Shown one piece after another: positions 55,378-64,000 of a stretch of 64,000 nucleotides of DNA (positions are counted from its first letter, which is position 1; the number at the start of each line of letters is the position of its first letter). A program made the translations under genes and the position numbers. The notes beneath the pieces were generated by a model, which had not been told where the DNA came from, did not search any database, and saw only the letters and a program-made list of their open reading frames with translations. This stretch comes from CAXNKH01 sp049296795 (GTDB lineage: Bacteria; Pseudomonadota; Gammaproteobacteria; Burkholderiales; Burkholderiaceae_C). Where the stretch lies: NCBI GenBank assembly GCA_049296795.1, contig JBAQTC010000011.1, positions 124,001-188,000 of the forward strand. Direction: 5' to 3'.

Positions 55378-56286
55378 TCAAGTGCGGGTGAAGCTCCCGG
55401 GCGCCTGTTGCAGGCTTGACACTTCATTGGTCAGCGTGGTTCGACGCAAATCACGCACCTGCAGCGGGTCGTAACGGCGTGCCCGGTGCATGGTGACCCG
55501 GTTATCCCACATCACCAGATCCCATTGCCGCCAGACATGGGTATAGACAAACTGAGCCTGGGTTGCGTGTTCAGTCAAATCGCGCAACATAGCGCGTGCC
55601 TCGGGAATGGGAAAGCCTTCAATCTCCCCCGCATGACTGGCAAGATAGAGCGACAAGCGGCCGGTACCAGGATGCCGACGCACCAGACGCTGGCGCACCG
55701 GCGCCCATTTAAGACGCTCGTCCTCGGTGAAGTCGTCAAAGCCCAGAATGCCGCGCGAAAAAACCTGGCTATGTAGACAAATCAGATCATGAAGCTCGGT
55801 CTGCGTTGGCTGGTCCAGCGCATCGTAAGCTGCACGCATGTCAGCGAACTGCGTGTTGCCCCCGGTGGACGGGATCCGTCGAGCCGACAACAGCGAATAT
55901 TTAGCTGGAATTTCCTTGAACGAGCTGTCGGAGTGCCAGAGTAGGTTACCCAGGCCGAACAGTCGGCGCCGGTCATCCCGGGCCAGCAACTCGCCGTGTT
56001 GGTCCAGATTGGAAATATCGTTAAGGTCCAAACTGACGCGTCGGTCTTGCAACGCGCTGATATCGCCCGTGGCTTGCTCCAAAGGCCCGAGTTGGCGACT
56101 GAAGGCCACTTGACTGTCGTCGTCGAGCTGCTGGTCGTGAAATACCAGAACACCAAAGCGATCCATTCCGGCATGGATCGCGCTGACCTCCTCATCGCTC
56201 AAGCGCCGGCTCAGGTCAATGCCAGAGACTTCGCCAGCAAAAAAAGACCGGCCAACGGGATCGAACGGCTTGATAGCAATACTCAT
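55378..56286 (-). CDS. TauD/TfdA-family Fe(II)/2-oxoglutarate dioxygenase
   Basis: The 302-residue protein shows the iron ligands in LLWHSDSSFKE (HxD, near residue 118) and the distal His in MWDNRVTMHRARRYD with the 2-oxoglutarate Arg shortly after. GGNTQFADMRAAYD and FSRQLGPLEQATG also fit TfdA-like enzymes that oxidise aryloxyalkanoates, taurine or similar acids. ATG 56286 has GGAG upstream. It follows a Bug receptor gene on the same strand (28 bases), which may bring in the substrate. Confidence 0.85.
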   Translation of the reverse strand: MSIAIKPFDPVGRSFFAGEVSGIDLSRRLSDEEVSAIHAGMDRFGVLVFHDQQLDDDSQVAFSRQLGPLEQATGDISALQDRRVSLDLNDISNLDQHGELLARDDRRRLFGLGNLLWHSDSSFKEIPAKYSLLSARRIPSTGGNTQFADMRAAYDALDQPTQTELHDLICLHSQVFSRGILGFDDFTEDERLKWAPVRQRLVRRHPGTGRLSLYLASHAGEIEGFPIPEARAMLRDLTEHATQAQFVYTHVWRQWDLVMWDNRVTMHRARRYDPLQVRDLRRTTLTNEVSSLQQAPGSFTRT

Positions 56287-56314
56287 GCGCACTCCACAGA
56301 CGGCTTACTTGTTA

Positions 56315-57316
56315 TCAATTGGGCTTGATGTCGGCTTGACGTATCACTTTGCCCCACTTCACAGATTCGGTTTTGACAAATTCAGCGAATTCCTCGGGCG
56401 TGCTGACCGCGGGGTCGATACCTTGGGCCACCAATTTGTCGCGAATTTCAGGCAAGTTGATGACCTTGGCGATTTCGCGTTGAAGCTTTTGAAGCACGTC
56501 TTTCGGTGTGCCGGCAGGAACCATCATGCCGTACCAGTTGACCGCCTCCAGTCCAGGCAAGGATTCATTGGCTGCAGGCACATCGGGCAGAATGGACAAA
56601 CGCTTCGGTCCGGTGCTGGCCAGGACGCGTAGCTTGCCGGCTTTGACATGCGGCAATCCAATCGCAACGGCGTCGTATCCCATTTGAACCTGGCCACCGA
56701 GTAAATCGTTCATTCCCGGCGCACTGCCTTTGTAGCTGACATGAACGGTTTTGATTCCCGCCACCATATTGAGCATCTCGCCGGTGAGATGCGGCAATCC
56801 GCCATTGCCGCTGGAATAGAAATTCACTTTCCCGGGATTGGCCTTGCCATAAGCGACCAACTCACTGAGGTTCTGCGCCGGGAACTGGGGGTGGGCGTAA
56901 ATCAGGAAAGGCACCGAAGCAACTTGCATCAAGGGCACCAGGTCCTTGTCGATGTTGAACGGCAGGTTGGGCATGAACAAGGGGTTAATGCTGATGTTGC
57001 CTGTGGTTCCCAGAAAAACGGTGTAGCCATCGGGTGCCGCTTTGGCCACCAGGTTGGTTCCCAAAATCCCTGCCGCCCCGGGCTTGTTGTCCACCACCAC
57101 GTTTTGGCCCAGGACCTCAGAGAGTTTGGGAGCAATGATGCGCGCCATGATGTCAATACCACCACCCGGAGGAAATCCGATCACGATGCGAACTGGTCGG
57201 TTCGGAAACTCCTGCGCGAACGCTGAGTCCATCCCGCCCATGGCGACAACACACAGACTGAGCGCCGACAGAGCGCGTTTGAAAATTCGAAATGATGAAC
57301 AGCGGGTGGGTGTCAT
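56315..57316 (-). CDS. Bug/TctC-type receptor (orphan)
   Basis: The 333-residue protein has a signal peptide (IFKRALSALSLCVVAMGG, cleavage near DSAFA-QE), then EFPNRPVRIVIGFPPGGGID, VVVDNKPGAAGILGTNLVAKAAPDGYTV and SYKGSAPGMNDLLGGQVQMG. These are the Bug family motifs. It precedes the TauD/TfdA gene in the same operon and has no TctA/B partner nearby. A divergent gene for a BNR-repeat protein starts 76 bases away; that gap holds CCTGATCAGG (57374-57383), a possible operator. Confidence 0.88.
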   Translation of the reverse strand: MTPTRCSSFRIFKRALSALSLCVVAMGGMDSAFAQEFPNRPVRIVIGFPPGGGIDIMARIIAPKLSEVLGQNVVVDNKPGAAGILGTNLVAKAAPDGYTVFLGTTGNISINPLFMPNLPFNIDKDLVPLMQVASVPFLIYAHPQFPAQNLSELVAYGKANPGKVNFYSSGNGGLPHLTGEMLNMVAGIKTVHVSYKGSAPGMNDLLGGQVQMGYDAVAIGLPHVKAGKLRVLASTGPKRLSILPDVPAANESLPGLEAVNWYGMMVPAGTPKDVLQKLQREIAKVINLPEIRDKLVAQGIDPAVSTPEEFAEFVKTESVKWGKVIRQADIKPN

Positions 57317-57392
57317 GGTGAGTCCGTGGTGTCAACAATAGATTTTTTAATCGTAGTATATTTTCGGTCTCCCCCTGATCAGGCAATTCCCT

Positions 57393-58451
57393 ATGAAGCA
57401 GCAGGTTCATGTTTACGCCGGTACCGCAGGCCATTCGGCCTGGTTCAGTGAAGACCTGGGTCAGACCTGGGTCCACCCCAACAGCAACTCGGGCATGTAC
57501 CTGGAAGCGCGGGTCTGGAGCTTCTCAAGCCACCCCGAACAAACCCAACACTTGTTTGCCGGCACCGACATGGGGTTATTTCGCTGGGACGAGGCCCCTG
57601 CCCGCTGGACCCTCCTGCCCTGCCCGGTGCAGGATGTCTGGGCTATCGCCCAAGACCCGCGCGCTGCCCAAGTGCTGATTGCAGGGGGACGCCCCGCCTG
57701 CTTTTACCGCTCGGAAGATGGTGGCCAGCATTGGGAGAAACTGGATGTTCCCGGCATCAGCCAGTTTTCTGAAATCAACATGGGGCCAACCCGGGTGACC
57801 CAGATTTTGTTTGACCCGGTCACGCCCGATGTGGTCTGGGCCACAGTCGAAATCGGTGGCATCTACCGCAGCACGGACCGTGGGAGAAGCTGGGAACTGA
57901 AAGACCAGGGATTGATCTCGGCCGATGTCCATGGCATTGCCGTGGTGGCGCGCGTCGGCCTGGGACCACTCGTTTATGCCACCACCAACAAAGGCCTGCA
58001 TGTCAGCGAAGATCAAGGCGAAAGCTGGCGTTTTCAGGAACTGGATTCGCCCTGGCAATACACCCGGGCCATCGTTGCGCGACCTGATAACCCTGCAATT
58101 GTTTTTTTAACCAATGGCAACGGCCCGCCCGGCAACGACGGGCGGCTGCTGCGCAGCTCCGACCATGGCCGGCATTGGCATGAGATTGAATTACCCGGTG
58201 AACTCAACAGCACGCCCTGGTGTCTGGCGCTCCACCCCGTCAACCCCAAGCTCATCTTTCTCGCCACCAACCTGGGTCAATTGTTTCGCTCGACCGATGG
58301 TGGTGAACACTTCGAAAGATTGCCGCATGAATTCGGAGAGATTCGCGCCCTGCATTGGCGTAATCTGCCCGAAGGCATACGCCAACAAGCCCATTCCATC
58401 ACCCGCCCCATGCTCAAGGCCGCACAAATTCGCGCCCTAGCCGCTGCCTGA
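57393..58451 (+). CDS. BNR/sialidase-like beta-propeller repeat protein
   Basis: The 352-residue protein contains about six S-x-D-x-G-x-x-W (BNR/Asp-box) repeats, for example SEDLGQTW, SEDGGQHW, STDRGRSW, SEDQGESW, SSDHGRHW and STDGGEHF. They are spaced as in a VPS10/exo-alpha-sialidase-like propeller. It has no signal peptide, so it should be cytoplasmic. Asp boxes are structural, so no activity can be assigned. It is followed by a solute-binding-like protein that also lacks a signal peptide. Confidence 0.8.
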   Translation: MKQQVHVYAGTAGHSAWFSEDLGQTWVHPNSNSGMYLEARVWSFSSHPEQTQHLFAGTDMGLFRWDEAPARWTLLPCPVQDVWAIAQDPRAAQVLIAGGRPACFYRSEDGGQHWEKLDVPGISQFSEINMGPTRVTQILFDPVTPDVVWATVEIGGIYRSTDRGRSWELKDQGLISADVHGIAVVARVGLGPLVYATTNKGLHVSEDQGESWRFQELDSPWQYTRAIVARPDNPAIVFLTNGNGPPGNDGRLLRSSDHGRHWHEIELPGELNSTPWCLALHPVNPKLIFLATNLGQLFRSTDGGEHFERLPHEFGEIRALHWRNLPEGIRQQAHSITRPMLKAAQIRALAAA

Positions 58452-58466
58452 CTCACTGATGCTTCC

Positions 58467-59453
58467 ATGCGCACTCGATTAATCCAGGCCTCGGGTCCAC
58501 TGGTCGTTTATTCGGCAGCTTTCCGGCCTTTTTGCGCAGCCTTGCTGGAAGGTTTTAACCAAGCCTATCCGGACATCGAGTTGATCTTCGTTGACGACAT
58601 CAGTACCCGCCTGCACCAGCGCTTCCTCACGCTGCATGAGCAAGGTCATCCCGTTCCCGATCTGATCTGGAGCTCGGCCATGGATTTGCAAATGAGCCTG
58701 GTGCTGCAACAACATGCCCAGCCCTATTCGAGCCCGATGGTTGATCAGCTTCCTGCTTGGGCGCAGTGTCAGGATCAGGCGTTTGCAACCACGCTCGAGC
58801 CACTGGTCCACATCGCTCACCGCTCAGCATTTTCCGATCTGGACCGTTGCAGCTCACTGGTCGAAATCTGCAGCCTGATGGAGCAACACGGCGCACTGTT
58901 GAAGGGCAAACTGGCTTGTTTTGACATTGAAAAAAATGGGCTGAGTTTTCTGGCCCTGCTCTGGGCCAGCGAACCGTCTGGGCCTTATCAAAGATTTAGA
59001 GATTTGTTGGCCCGGATGCAAGCCCAGTTTTATGACTCCAACCCGCCACTGATTGAAGCACTACAGTCAAAAAAAGCGCTTTTAGGCCTAAACGTCTTGG
59101 GATCTTTTGCTGCCAGAGCTTTGCGGCAAGATCCCGGGCTGCGGGTTGGTGCTGGTCAAGCGCCAAGACTGGGCGTTTCACGCATCGCATTGATCACCCG
59201 GCAGGCCAACAACCCCGCTGCAGCCGGCCTGTTCATCGATTATTTATTGTCCGATGCGGGCCAGCTCAGAATGGCGCAGGATGAACTCTTTCCGCTGCGC
59301 TGGGCTCAGCCGATTGACGAGTTCCCTCGGTTCAGCATTGAACCGCTGGCCATCAACCAGGGATTTGAACGATTTCTCGATCCTCAGAAGCGCGCCAACT
59401 TGCTCGATGATTGGCAGTTGATACGTCAATCCGGCCTGGCTTTATCGCACTGA
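58467..59453 (+). CDS. Iron/sulfate-type extracellular solute-binding protein lacking a signal peptide
   Basis: The 328-residue protein resembles AfuA/Fe3+-type binding proteins: LVVYSAAFRPFCAALLEGFN, YPDIELIFVDDISTRLHQRF and DLIWSSAMDLQM near the start, then NNPAAAGLFIDYLLSDAGQ. The binding fold starts only about a dozen residues after Met1 and an in-frame stop lies at 58449-58451, so no export signal can be encoded. It may act in the cytoplasm as a ligand sensor or enzyme. It lies 15 bases after the BNR gene and before a Bug receptor gene. Confidence 0.72.
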   Translation: MRTRLIQASGPLVVYSAAFRPFCAALLEGFNQAYPDIELIFVDDISTRLHQRFLTLHEQGHPVPDLIWSSAMDLQMSLVLQQHAQPYSSPMVDQLPAWAQCQDQAFATTLEPLVHIAHRSAFSDLDRCSSLVEICSLMEQHGALLKGKLACFDIEKNGLSFLALLWASEPSGPYQRFRDLLARMQAQFYDSNPPLIEALQSKKALLGLNVLGSFAARALRQDPGLRVGAGQAPRLGVSRIALITRQANNPAAAGLFIDYLLSDAGQLRMAQDELFPLRWAQPIDEFPRFSIEPLAINQGFERFLDPQKRANLLDDWQLIRQSGLALSH

Positions 59454-59500
59454 CACCCTACCCTACTCAACCCCTAATGCCCTGCCAACAAGGAAGCACC

Positions 59501-60484
59501 ATGAATTCTCATTCCCGCATCAGACCCTGGATTTTTGGCTTGCTGAGTCTGGGCCTGGCTGGCCCAGCTTTGACACTGGCCCAGCCGGCTTGGCCAAGCA
59601 AGGCCATACGCATCATTGTTCCGTTTGCACCGGGATCGTTTACCGACTTGTCGGCGCGTTCGCTGGCGGTCGAACTCAGCGAGCAACTGGCTCAGCAGGT
59701 ATTCGTGGAAAACAAAGGGGGTGCTGGCGGCACGCTGGGCGCCGACGTGGTTGCCAAATCCGCACCTGACGGCCACACCCTGCTGCTGACCGACAACTCC
59801 TTTGTCATGTCGGCCGGGCTTTATGCGCGCTTGCCCTATGACCCGCAGAAAGATTTTGCCCAGATCAGTCAGTTGGCAGAGTCGCCCTCGATCATGGTGG
59901 CCCGACTCGAGTTGCCCGCCAAATCAACGGCCAAGTTGGTTGAACTGGCGCGCGCCAAACCCGGCGAACTTAACTTCGGTTCGGGTGGTCAAGGCTCCTC
60001 AGCCCATTTGGCGACCGAACTGTTCATGAGCGTGACCTCCACCAAAATGAGCCACATCCCATTCAAGGGAGTTGCGGCTTCGATTGCCGAAGTGATGGCC
60101 GGTCGCATCGACATTTCGATTGCCAGTCTGGCCAGCGGCATGCCCCATGTCAGAAGCGGTCGGGTTCAGGGATTGGGCGTCACCGGCAAAGAGCGCAGTC
60201 CGCTGTTGCCAACGGTCCCCACGTTCGCTGAAGCCGGCTTTGGCGACTACAACATGTCCTACTGGTGGGGCGTTGCGGCGCCCAGTGGAACGCCAGCTGC
60301 GGTGCTCACGCGACTGAACCTAGAAATTGCCAAAGCAGCAGAAAAAGCGCGCTTGCGTGATTCGTTTGTAGCCCAGGGCGCACGCGCCGTGACATCGAGC
60401 CAGATTGAGGCCAACAAAAGAGTCGAAGACGAGATTCAGGTCTGGAAAACCATCATCCAGAAAACCAATCTGAAAATTGAATAA
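59501..60484 (+). CDS. Bug/TctC-type receptor (orphan)
   Basis: The 327-residue receptor has a signal peptide (IRPWIFGLLSLGLAGPALTL, then AQ), SKAIRIIVPFAPGSFTDLSA, FVENKGGAGGTLGADVVAKSAPDGHTL and IPFKGVAASIAEVMAGRIDI. ATG 59501 has AAGGAAGCACC before it. No membrane subunit is nearby, so transport would rely on another TTT system, or the protein is a sensor. It converges on the amidohydrolase gene with 21 bases between stops. Confidence 0.87.
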   Translation: MNSHSRIRPWIFGLLSLGLAGPALTLAQPAWPSKAIRIIVPFAPGSFTDLSARSLAVELSEQLAQQVFVENKGGAGGTLGADVVAKSAPDGHTLLLTDNSFVMSAGLYARLPYDPQKDFAQISQLAESPSIMVARLELPAKSTAKLVELARAKPGELNFGSGGQGSSAHLATELFMSVTSTKMSHIPFKGVAASIAEVMAGRIDISIASLASGMPHVRSGRVQGLGVTGKERSPLLPTVPTFAEAGFGDYNMSYWWGVAAPSGTPAAVLTRLNLEIAKAAEKARLRDSFVAQGARAVTSSQIEANKRVEDEIQVWKTIIQKTNLKIE

Positions 60485-60505
60485 AACCGGTGCAAGCCCG
60501 CCTCA

Positions 60506-61513
60506 TCAAGTCCGTGCTTGTACTGGATCCAGCCCGAGCAAGCGCGCAGCGTTACCCCCGGCAACTGCGTCCAGTTCTGCCTCGCTCAAACCAGCATCGA
60601 CCAACCATTGGACCGGATTTTTTTCGCCCACCGGGTAATCACTGCCCATGATCAAGCGCTCACTACCAACCCGCTGCAGCAACACCTGAAACACTTGCGG
60701 ATCGTAAACGCAGCTGTCGTAATAAAAGAGTTTTAGAAAGTCGCTTGGGGTTCTGCCGCCCAGGTTCTTGGCCGTATCAGGACGGTTGGCGGTGTTGCGA
60801 TCGAGCCGACCCATGTAATGCGGGAAGTAACCGCCGCCATGCGCCATCACGATTTGCAGAGCCGGAAATTGGGTCATCACGCCTTCGTAAATCAGTGACG
60901 CCATGCACTTGGCTTCTTCAATCGACTGACCCAATGAATTCCACAAGGCATAACGCTGGAACCAGGGATCCTTGACGCCTTCGGGATGAATCCACACCGT
61001 CAAACCACGGGCTTCGACCTCGGACCAGAAACCATGAAAAATCGGGTCGCCAAGGTACAGGCCGTTGTAGCTCGATCCCAGATTCAGCACACGCAGGCCC
61101 AGGCTTTCATGGCAGCGGATCAATTCGGCGATAGCACGGGCTGGGTCTTGCATCGGCAGCGCCATGCTCCCGACCAAACGCCTGGGATGATCAGCTTGCC
61201 ATAGCGCAGCTTGGGCATTGTTGCGCTGGCACAAAGACAAATCCAACTCGGCATCGGCCCAAGAGCTTCCCTGCAACACGGTACTGGCGGTGAGAACCGA
61301 GATGTCGATGCCACGCTGATCCATGTCCTGCAGGATGGCCAACGGATCGAACATTCGCTGCAACAAAGCCTTGGCCCCAGGTCGAGGTTCGTTGACCGGA
61401 TGAGCGCCAAAACCGGTGAACACTGTTTGGTTGGTGCTGGCCTGGAACACTTCGGGTTCCAGCATATGGACATGAAAGTCAATGACCGGGGTGCTGGGCT
61501 TCGTTCGTTCCAT
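60506..61513 (-). CDS. Amidohydrolase-2 (ACMSD-like)
   Basis: The 335-residue TIM-barrel enzyme has PVIDFHVHMLEPEVFQ (His-X-His), WIHPEG, IVMAHGGGYFPHYMGRLDR and RLIMGSDYPVGEK (Asp). This pattern belongs to 2-amino-3-carboxymuconate semialdehyde decarboxylase and related hydrolases/decarboxylases of aromatic breakdown. It is the last gene of the operon with two Bug receptors and the FAD monooxygenase, so a ring-derived acid is a likely substrate. Confidence 0.82.
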   Translation of the reverse strand: MERTKPSTPVIDFHVHMLEPEVFQASTNQTVFTGFGAHPVNEPRPGAKALLQRMFDPLAILQDMDQRGIDISVLTASTVLQGSSWADAELDLSLCQRNNAQAALWQADHPRRLVGSMALPMQDPARAIAELIRCHESLGLRVLNLGSSYNGLYLGDPIFHGFWSEVEARGLTVWIHPEGVKDPWFQRYALWNSLGQSIEEAKCMASLIYEGVMTQFPALQIVMAHGGGYFPHYMGRLDRNTANRPDTAKNLGGRTPSDFLKLFYYDSCVYDPQVFQVLLQRVGSERLIMGSDYPVGEKNPVQWLVDAGLSEAELDAVAGGNAARLLGLDPVQART

Positions 61514-61528
61514 GAGCTACGGTTTCAA

Positions 61529-62497
61529 TTATTCTTGACGCTTCATCTTGGCACCGTCAGCCACAGCACCCCAGCGCAGCAAATCACTGGCCAACAATTT
61601 AGCCAGTTCTTCCGAACTGCTGCCACTGGCTTGCACCTGAATTGCCGCCATCTGAGCGCCGACATCGGGTAGCTTGACGATTCGGTTGATTTCCGTTTCC
61701 AAGCTCTTAACCACCGCAGCCGGCGTTCCAGCTGGCGCGAAGATACCGGCCCAGTAACGGAACTCGATGTCAGGCAGGCCCAGCTCGGCCATGGTGGGAA
61801 CTTGCGGCAGCGCTGGCAGCCGACTTGGCGAAGTGACGGCCAGGGCACGCAAAGTACCCGCAGCAATTTGCGGCGTTGCTGGACCGGTATCAACCATCGA
61901 CATGATCAAATCACCCGAAAGCAGGCCCGTGATGGTTTCACTCATGCTTTTGTACTGAATGAATTCCCCCGGCGTACCGGTTTTAAGTCGGAAAAGTTCG
62001 GAAGCGAACTGGAACGCAGGGCCGGAGCCACCATAGTTGGCCTTACTCGGGTTGGCTTTCATGAATGCCACCAAATCGGCCACTGAATGGATGTTCTGCT
62101 TGGCGTTGACCACCAGAACCAGGGGAAACGTCGCGACCAGGGAGACCGGAACAAAATCCTTGACCGGTGCGTAACGCAGCTTGGGCACCAGGATCGGCGT
62201 GAATACCATGTTGCCGATCGGCCCCATCAGCAGGCTGTAGCCATCAGCCGGCGCGCGCGCCACAAACTCGGTCGCGATGATGCCGCCAGCACCCACTTTG
62301 TTTTCAACCACAACGGGTTGACCCAAGTTGCCCGCCAAGCGTTGGCCCAGCAGGCGCGCCAAAGTATCCATACCACCGCCCGCGCCCTGTCCCACCACGA
62401 TGCGGATCGGCTTGTTGGGATAGTCTTGGGCCAGGGCAGAACCGGCCAGTACCGCCCCGGTCAACAGCAGGCTTGTTAAGCATTGTCCAAATCGCAT
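61529..62497 (-). CDS. Bug/TctC-type receptor in an aromatic operon
   Basis: The 322-residue periplasmic receptor has a signal peptide (LTSLLLTGAVLAGSALA, then QD), DYPNKPIRIVVGQGAGGGMD, VVVENKVGAGGIIATEFVARAPADGYSL and LLSGDLIMSMVDTGPATPQI. ATG 62497 has GGGAGAC upstream; it follows the next Bug gene by ten bases and precedes the amidohydrolase gene by 15 bases. Two receptors in one operon suggests two ligands or a recent duplication; the two sequences are clearly diverged. Confidence 0.87.
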   Translation of the reverse strand: MRFGQCLTSLLLTGAVLAGSALAQDYPNKPIRIVVGQGAGGGMDTLARLLGQRLAGNLGQPVVVENKVGAGGIIATEFVARAPADGYSLLMGPIGNMVFTPILVPKLRYAPVKDFVPVSLVATFPLVLVVNAKQNIHSVADLVAFMKANPSKANYGGSGPAFQFASELFRLKTGTPGEFIQYKSMSETITGLLSGDLIMSMVDTGPATPQIAAGTLRALAVTSPSRLPALPQVPTMAELGLPDIEFRYWAGIFAPAGTPAAVVKSLETEINRIVKLPDVGAQMAAIQVQASGSSSEELAKLLASDLLRWGAVADGAKMKRQE

Positions 62498-62507
62498 AAG
62501 TCTCCCT

Positions 62508-63491
62508 TTATTCAGGTAACAAACCAATTTCTTTGCTGACATCGCTCCAGCGCTCGTGTTCCTGTTTCAGGAATAACTCCAAGCCGCTGGCCGCCCCCAT
62601 GGATTCCGCAATGGGGCCGATGGTCTGTATCCGTTGGGCGATTTCCGTATCCTGCAACAACTTGTTGATCTCACTGTTGAGTCGCCCCAGTACGGCTGCC
62701 GGAGTGCCAGCAGGCGCCACCACGGCAAACCAGCCCACCATCACAAAATGGGGAAGCAGTTCGGAGAGTGCGGGAATCTGCTCCCAGCCAACCACACGTT
62801 TTTCAGAAGTGACTGCCAACAAACGCAAACGACCCTGCCTGACCAGTTGCGCAGTGGAAGCCAAATCAGCGACTACGGCATCGGCATGACCCCCTATCAC
62901 GTCCTGTACTGAAACGCCGACCGAAGCGTAAGAGACCAGGTTGGCGCTCATCTTGGTACGCGCATTGATCAGCCGAGCAATGATGCCGCCAAAGGTTCTC
63001 GGACCCTCGTTGGCCAACGAAACCTTGCCTGGACTGGCTTTGGATTTAGCGATCAAGTCCTGAATCGATGCGAAGTGTGAGTCGGCTTTGACCAGCACCG
63101 CGAACGGGCTTTTGGCAATGAATGCCACCGGGACGAAATCTTTTTGTGGGTCGTAAGCCAGGGTTTTGAACAGGTATTTGTTGGTGACCAGGGCCGCCGT
63201 GGTGGCGAAGTAAAAGCTGTATCCATCGGGCACCGAACGGGCCGCAGCCTGGGCCCCGATCACGTTCTGACCACCAGGCTTGTTATCGATCACGATCGGC
63301 TGCTCCAACGCCTTGCCCAGTCGCTCGCCCAGCAAGCGGGCCACGTTGTCAGGTCCAGAACCCGGTGGTTGTGACAACACCCACTTGATCGGTTTATCAG
63401 GCCAGGCACTTTGCGCTTGTGCCGCGGGCAGTCCCAGCCCACAGACGCCAGTGGACAACAGTGTGGTCGTGAGGAAATCTCTGCGTTTCAT
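62508..63491 (-). CDS. Bug/TctC-type receptor with twin-arginine leader
   Basis: The 327-residue protein starts MKRRDFLTTTLLSTG, a twin-arginine leader ending near AQAQ, unlike the Sec leaders of most Bug receptors in the window. The mature part has SAWPDKPIKWVLSQPPGSGP, PIVIDNKPGGQNVIGAQAAA and ARSVPDGYSF. Its ATG overlaps the monooxygenase stop (ATGA), showing tight coupling with the aromatic hydroxylase. Confidence 0.85.
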   Translation of the reverse strand: MKRRDFLTTTLLSTGVCGLGLPAAQAQSAWPDKPIKWVLSQPPGSGPDNVARLLGERLGKALEQPIVIDNKPGGQNVIGAQAAARSVPDGYSFYFATTAALVTNKYLFKTLAYDPQKDFVPVAFIAKSPFAVLVKADSHFASIQDLIAKSKASPGKVSLANEGPRTFGGIIARLINARTKMSANLVSYASVGVSVQDVIGGHADAVVADLASTAQLVRQGRLRLLAVTSEKRVVGWEQIPALSELLPHFVMVGWFAVVAPAGTPAAVLGRLNSEINKLLQDTEIAQRIQTIGPIAESMGAASGLELFLKQEHERWSDVSKEIGLLPE

Positions 63492-64000
63492 TTTGCTTCT
63501 CCTGCATGAGGGGTAGAGTTCAAGGCCGCTTCAGCAAGCGGATAAAAACTTCGGGTCAATGCGGTCAAATGCTTGGCAAGTTCCGCTTGGGTATTCAGTG
63601 TGGCGTAAACATAGTGGTCGGGTCGCACTAGCACGGCCTGACAGCGCTGGGAAACAAACCACTGGGCCAACACGCCTTCGGTTTCCTGGCAGTCGGGCGA
63701 GTTCAGTCGCACGATGCGCAAGGCCAGACCGCGCTGCTGCGCTGCTGCCATGCTTTCCAATCCAATGCCTGCATCGGCTGCCAACATCAAGCGCCAGCCG
63801 CAGCCCAAGGCCTGATCCATCCGCACCGCATCACGGCCTTGCTTGATCCAGGCCTGAGGAAACAGGGTGCCGACTGCGGTCGAACCATCCGCAGCCAGAC
63901 AACCGCCTTGCAAAGCAGGCTGCACATTCTGTCTCGGCATGGGCTGAACCACGCCACCGCATTGGGCCAGCAAGTGCTGGTCGCGCTGGCGAGCCAGCGC
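63488..64000 (-). CDS. FAD-dependent aromatic monooxygenase, C-terminal part (cut by window edge)
   Basis: The last 170 residues are visible; the gene continues past 64000. They show GTLFPQAWIKQGRDAVRMDQ and QAVLVRPDHYVYATLNTQAE, the thioredoxin-like C-terminal domain of MhpA/PheA-type flavoprotein hydroxylases (group A). Such enzymes hydroxylate phenolic acids. It is the first visible gene of the operon with two Bug receptors and an ACMSD-like amidohydrolase. The FAD-binding part is outside the window. Confidence 0.75.
   Translation of the reverse strand, partial: ALARQRDQHLLAQCGGVVQPMPRQNVQPALQGGCLAADGSTAVGTLFPQAWIKQGRDAVRMDQALGCGWRLMLAADAGIGLESMAAAQQRGLALRIVRLNSPDCQETEGVLAQWFVSQRCQAVLVRPDHYVYATLNTQAELAKHLTALTRSFYPLAEAALNSTPHAGEAK

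Noticed and set aside
61529..63491. Recent tandem duplication of the two adjacent Bug receptor genes
   Set aside because: They share only family motifs and have different leaders; the divergence is too high for a recent copy.

Overview
The window reads as chromosomal DNA of a betaproteobacterium, most likely Burkholderiales and probably Comamonadaceae (Polaromonas/Rhodoferax/Variovorax-like). This is inferred from the GC-rich coding style, the BPSS1780-type membrane protein, the DUF2782-thrB pair, the fused uraD-allC gene and the six separate Bug/TctC-type solute receptors. No phage, plasmid, IS transposase or CRISPR array was seen.

Region 1 (1-9921) is a purine/ureide catabolic locus arranged around a GntR-family regulator. 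Leftward run uraH, xdhC and the start of puuD. Rightward run gntR, puuE, a uraD-allC fusion, an M20 hydrolase, a three-gene NMT1/SsuABC-like ABC importer, and glxR. Together they describe urate -> 5-hydroxyisourate -> OHCU -> allantoin -> allantoate -> ureidoglycolate -> glyoxylate -> glycerate. A perfect GTGTATACAC palindrome lies between the divergent halves.

Region 2 (9922-36600) is mostly housekeeping: yebC, tRNA-Ser(UGA), an AEC transporter, mutS, uppP, a MacAB-like efflux operon, glnS, a ZIP transporter, a dienelactone hydrolase, polA, DUF2782-thrB-BPSS1780, a small catabolic trio (LigI-like hydrolase, SDR, dimeric-barrel protein), an amidohydrolase and uvrD. Its intergenic spaces hold several structured or repeated elements. 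One repeat has been absorbed into the 3' end of the MacB-type ATPase gene. A 175-bp multi-stem element separates a lipoprotein gene from polA.

Region 3 (36500-48100) starts with guaC, which has a terminator-like hairpin directly in front of it. A divergent catabolic locus follows: an alpha/beta hydrolase, Bug receptor, isopropylmalate-dehydrogenase-like and HMG-CoA-lyase-like operon faces a PhyH dioxygenase, a COG4091-type dehydrogenase, a full TctC-TctB-TctA transporter and a Tat-type alpha/beta hydrolase.

Region 4 (48100-53535) has a universal stress protein, an MFS transporter, modABC facing modE with a clear ModE-type operator between them, and tRNA-Arg(ACG). Molybdate uptake fits the xdhC gene of region 1.

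Region 5 (53700-64000) is an accessory catabolic region: a DUF1445 protein, cupin, TauD/TfdA dioxygenase, four Bug receptors, a BNR-repeat protein, a solute-binding protein with no signal peptide, an ACMSD-like amidohydrolase and the C-terminal part of an aromatic-ring FAD monooxygenase cut by the window end.

All functions come from reading motifs by eye; no database search was run.
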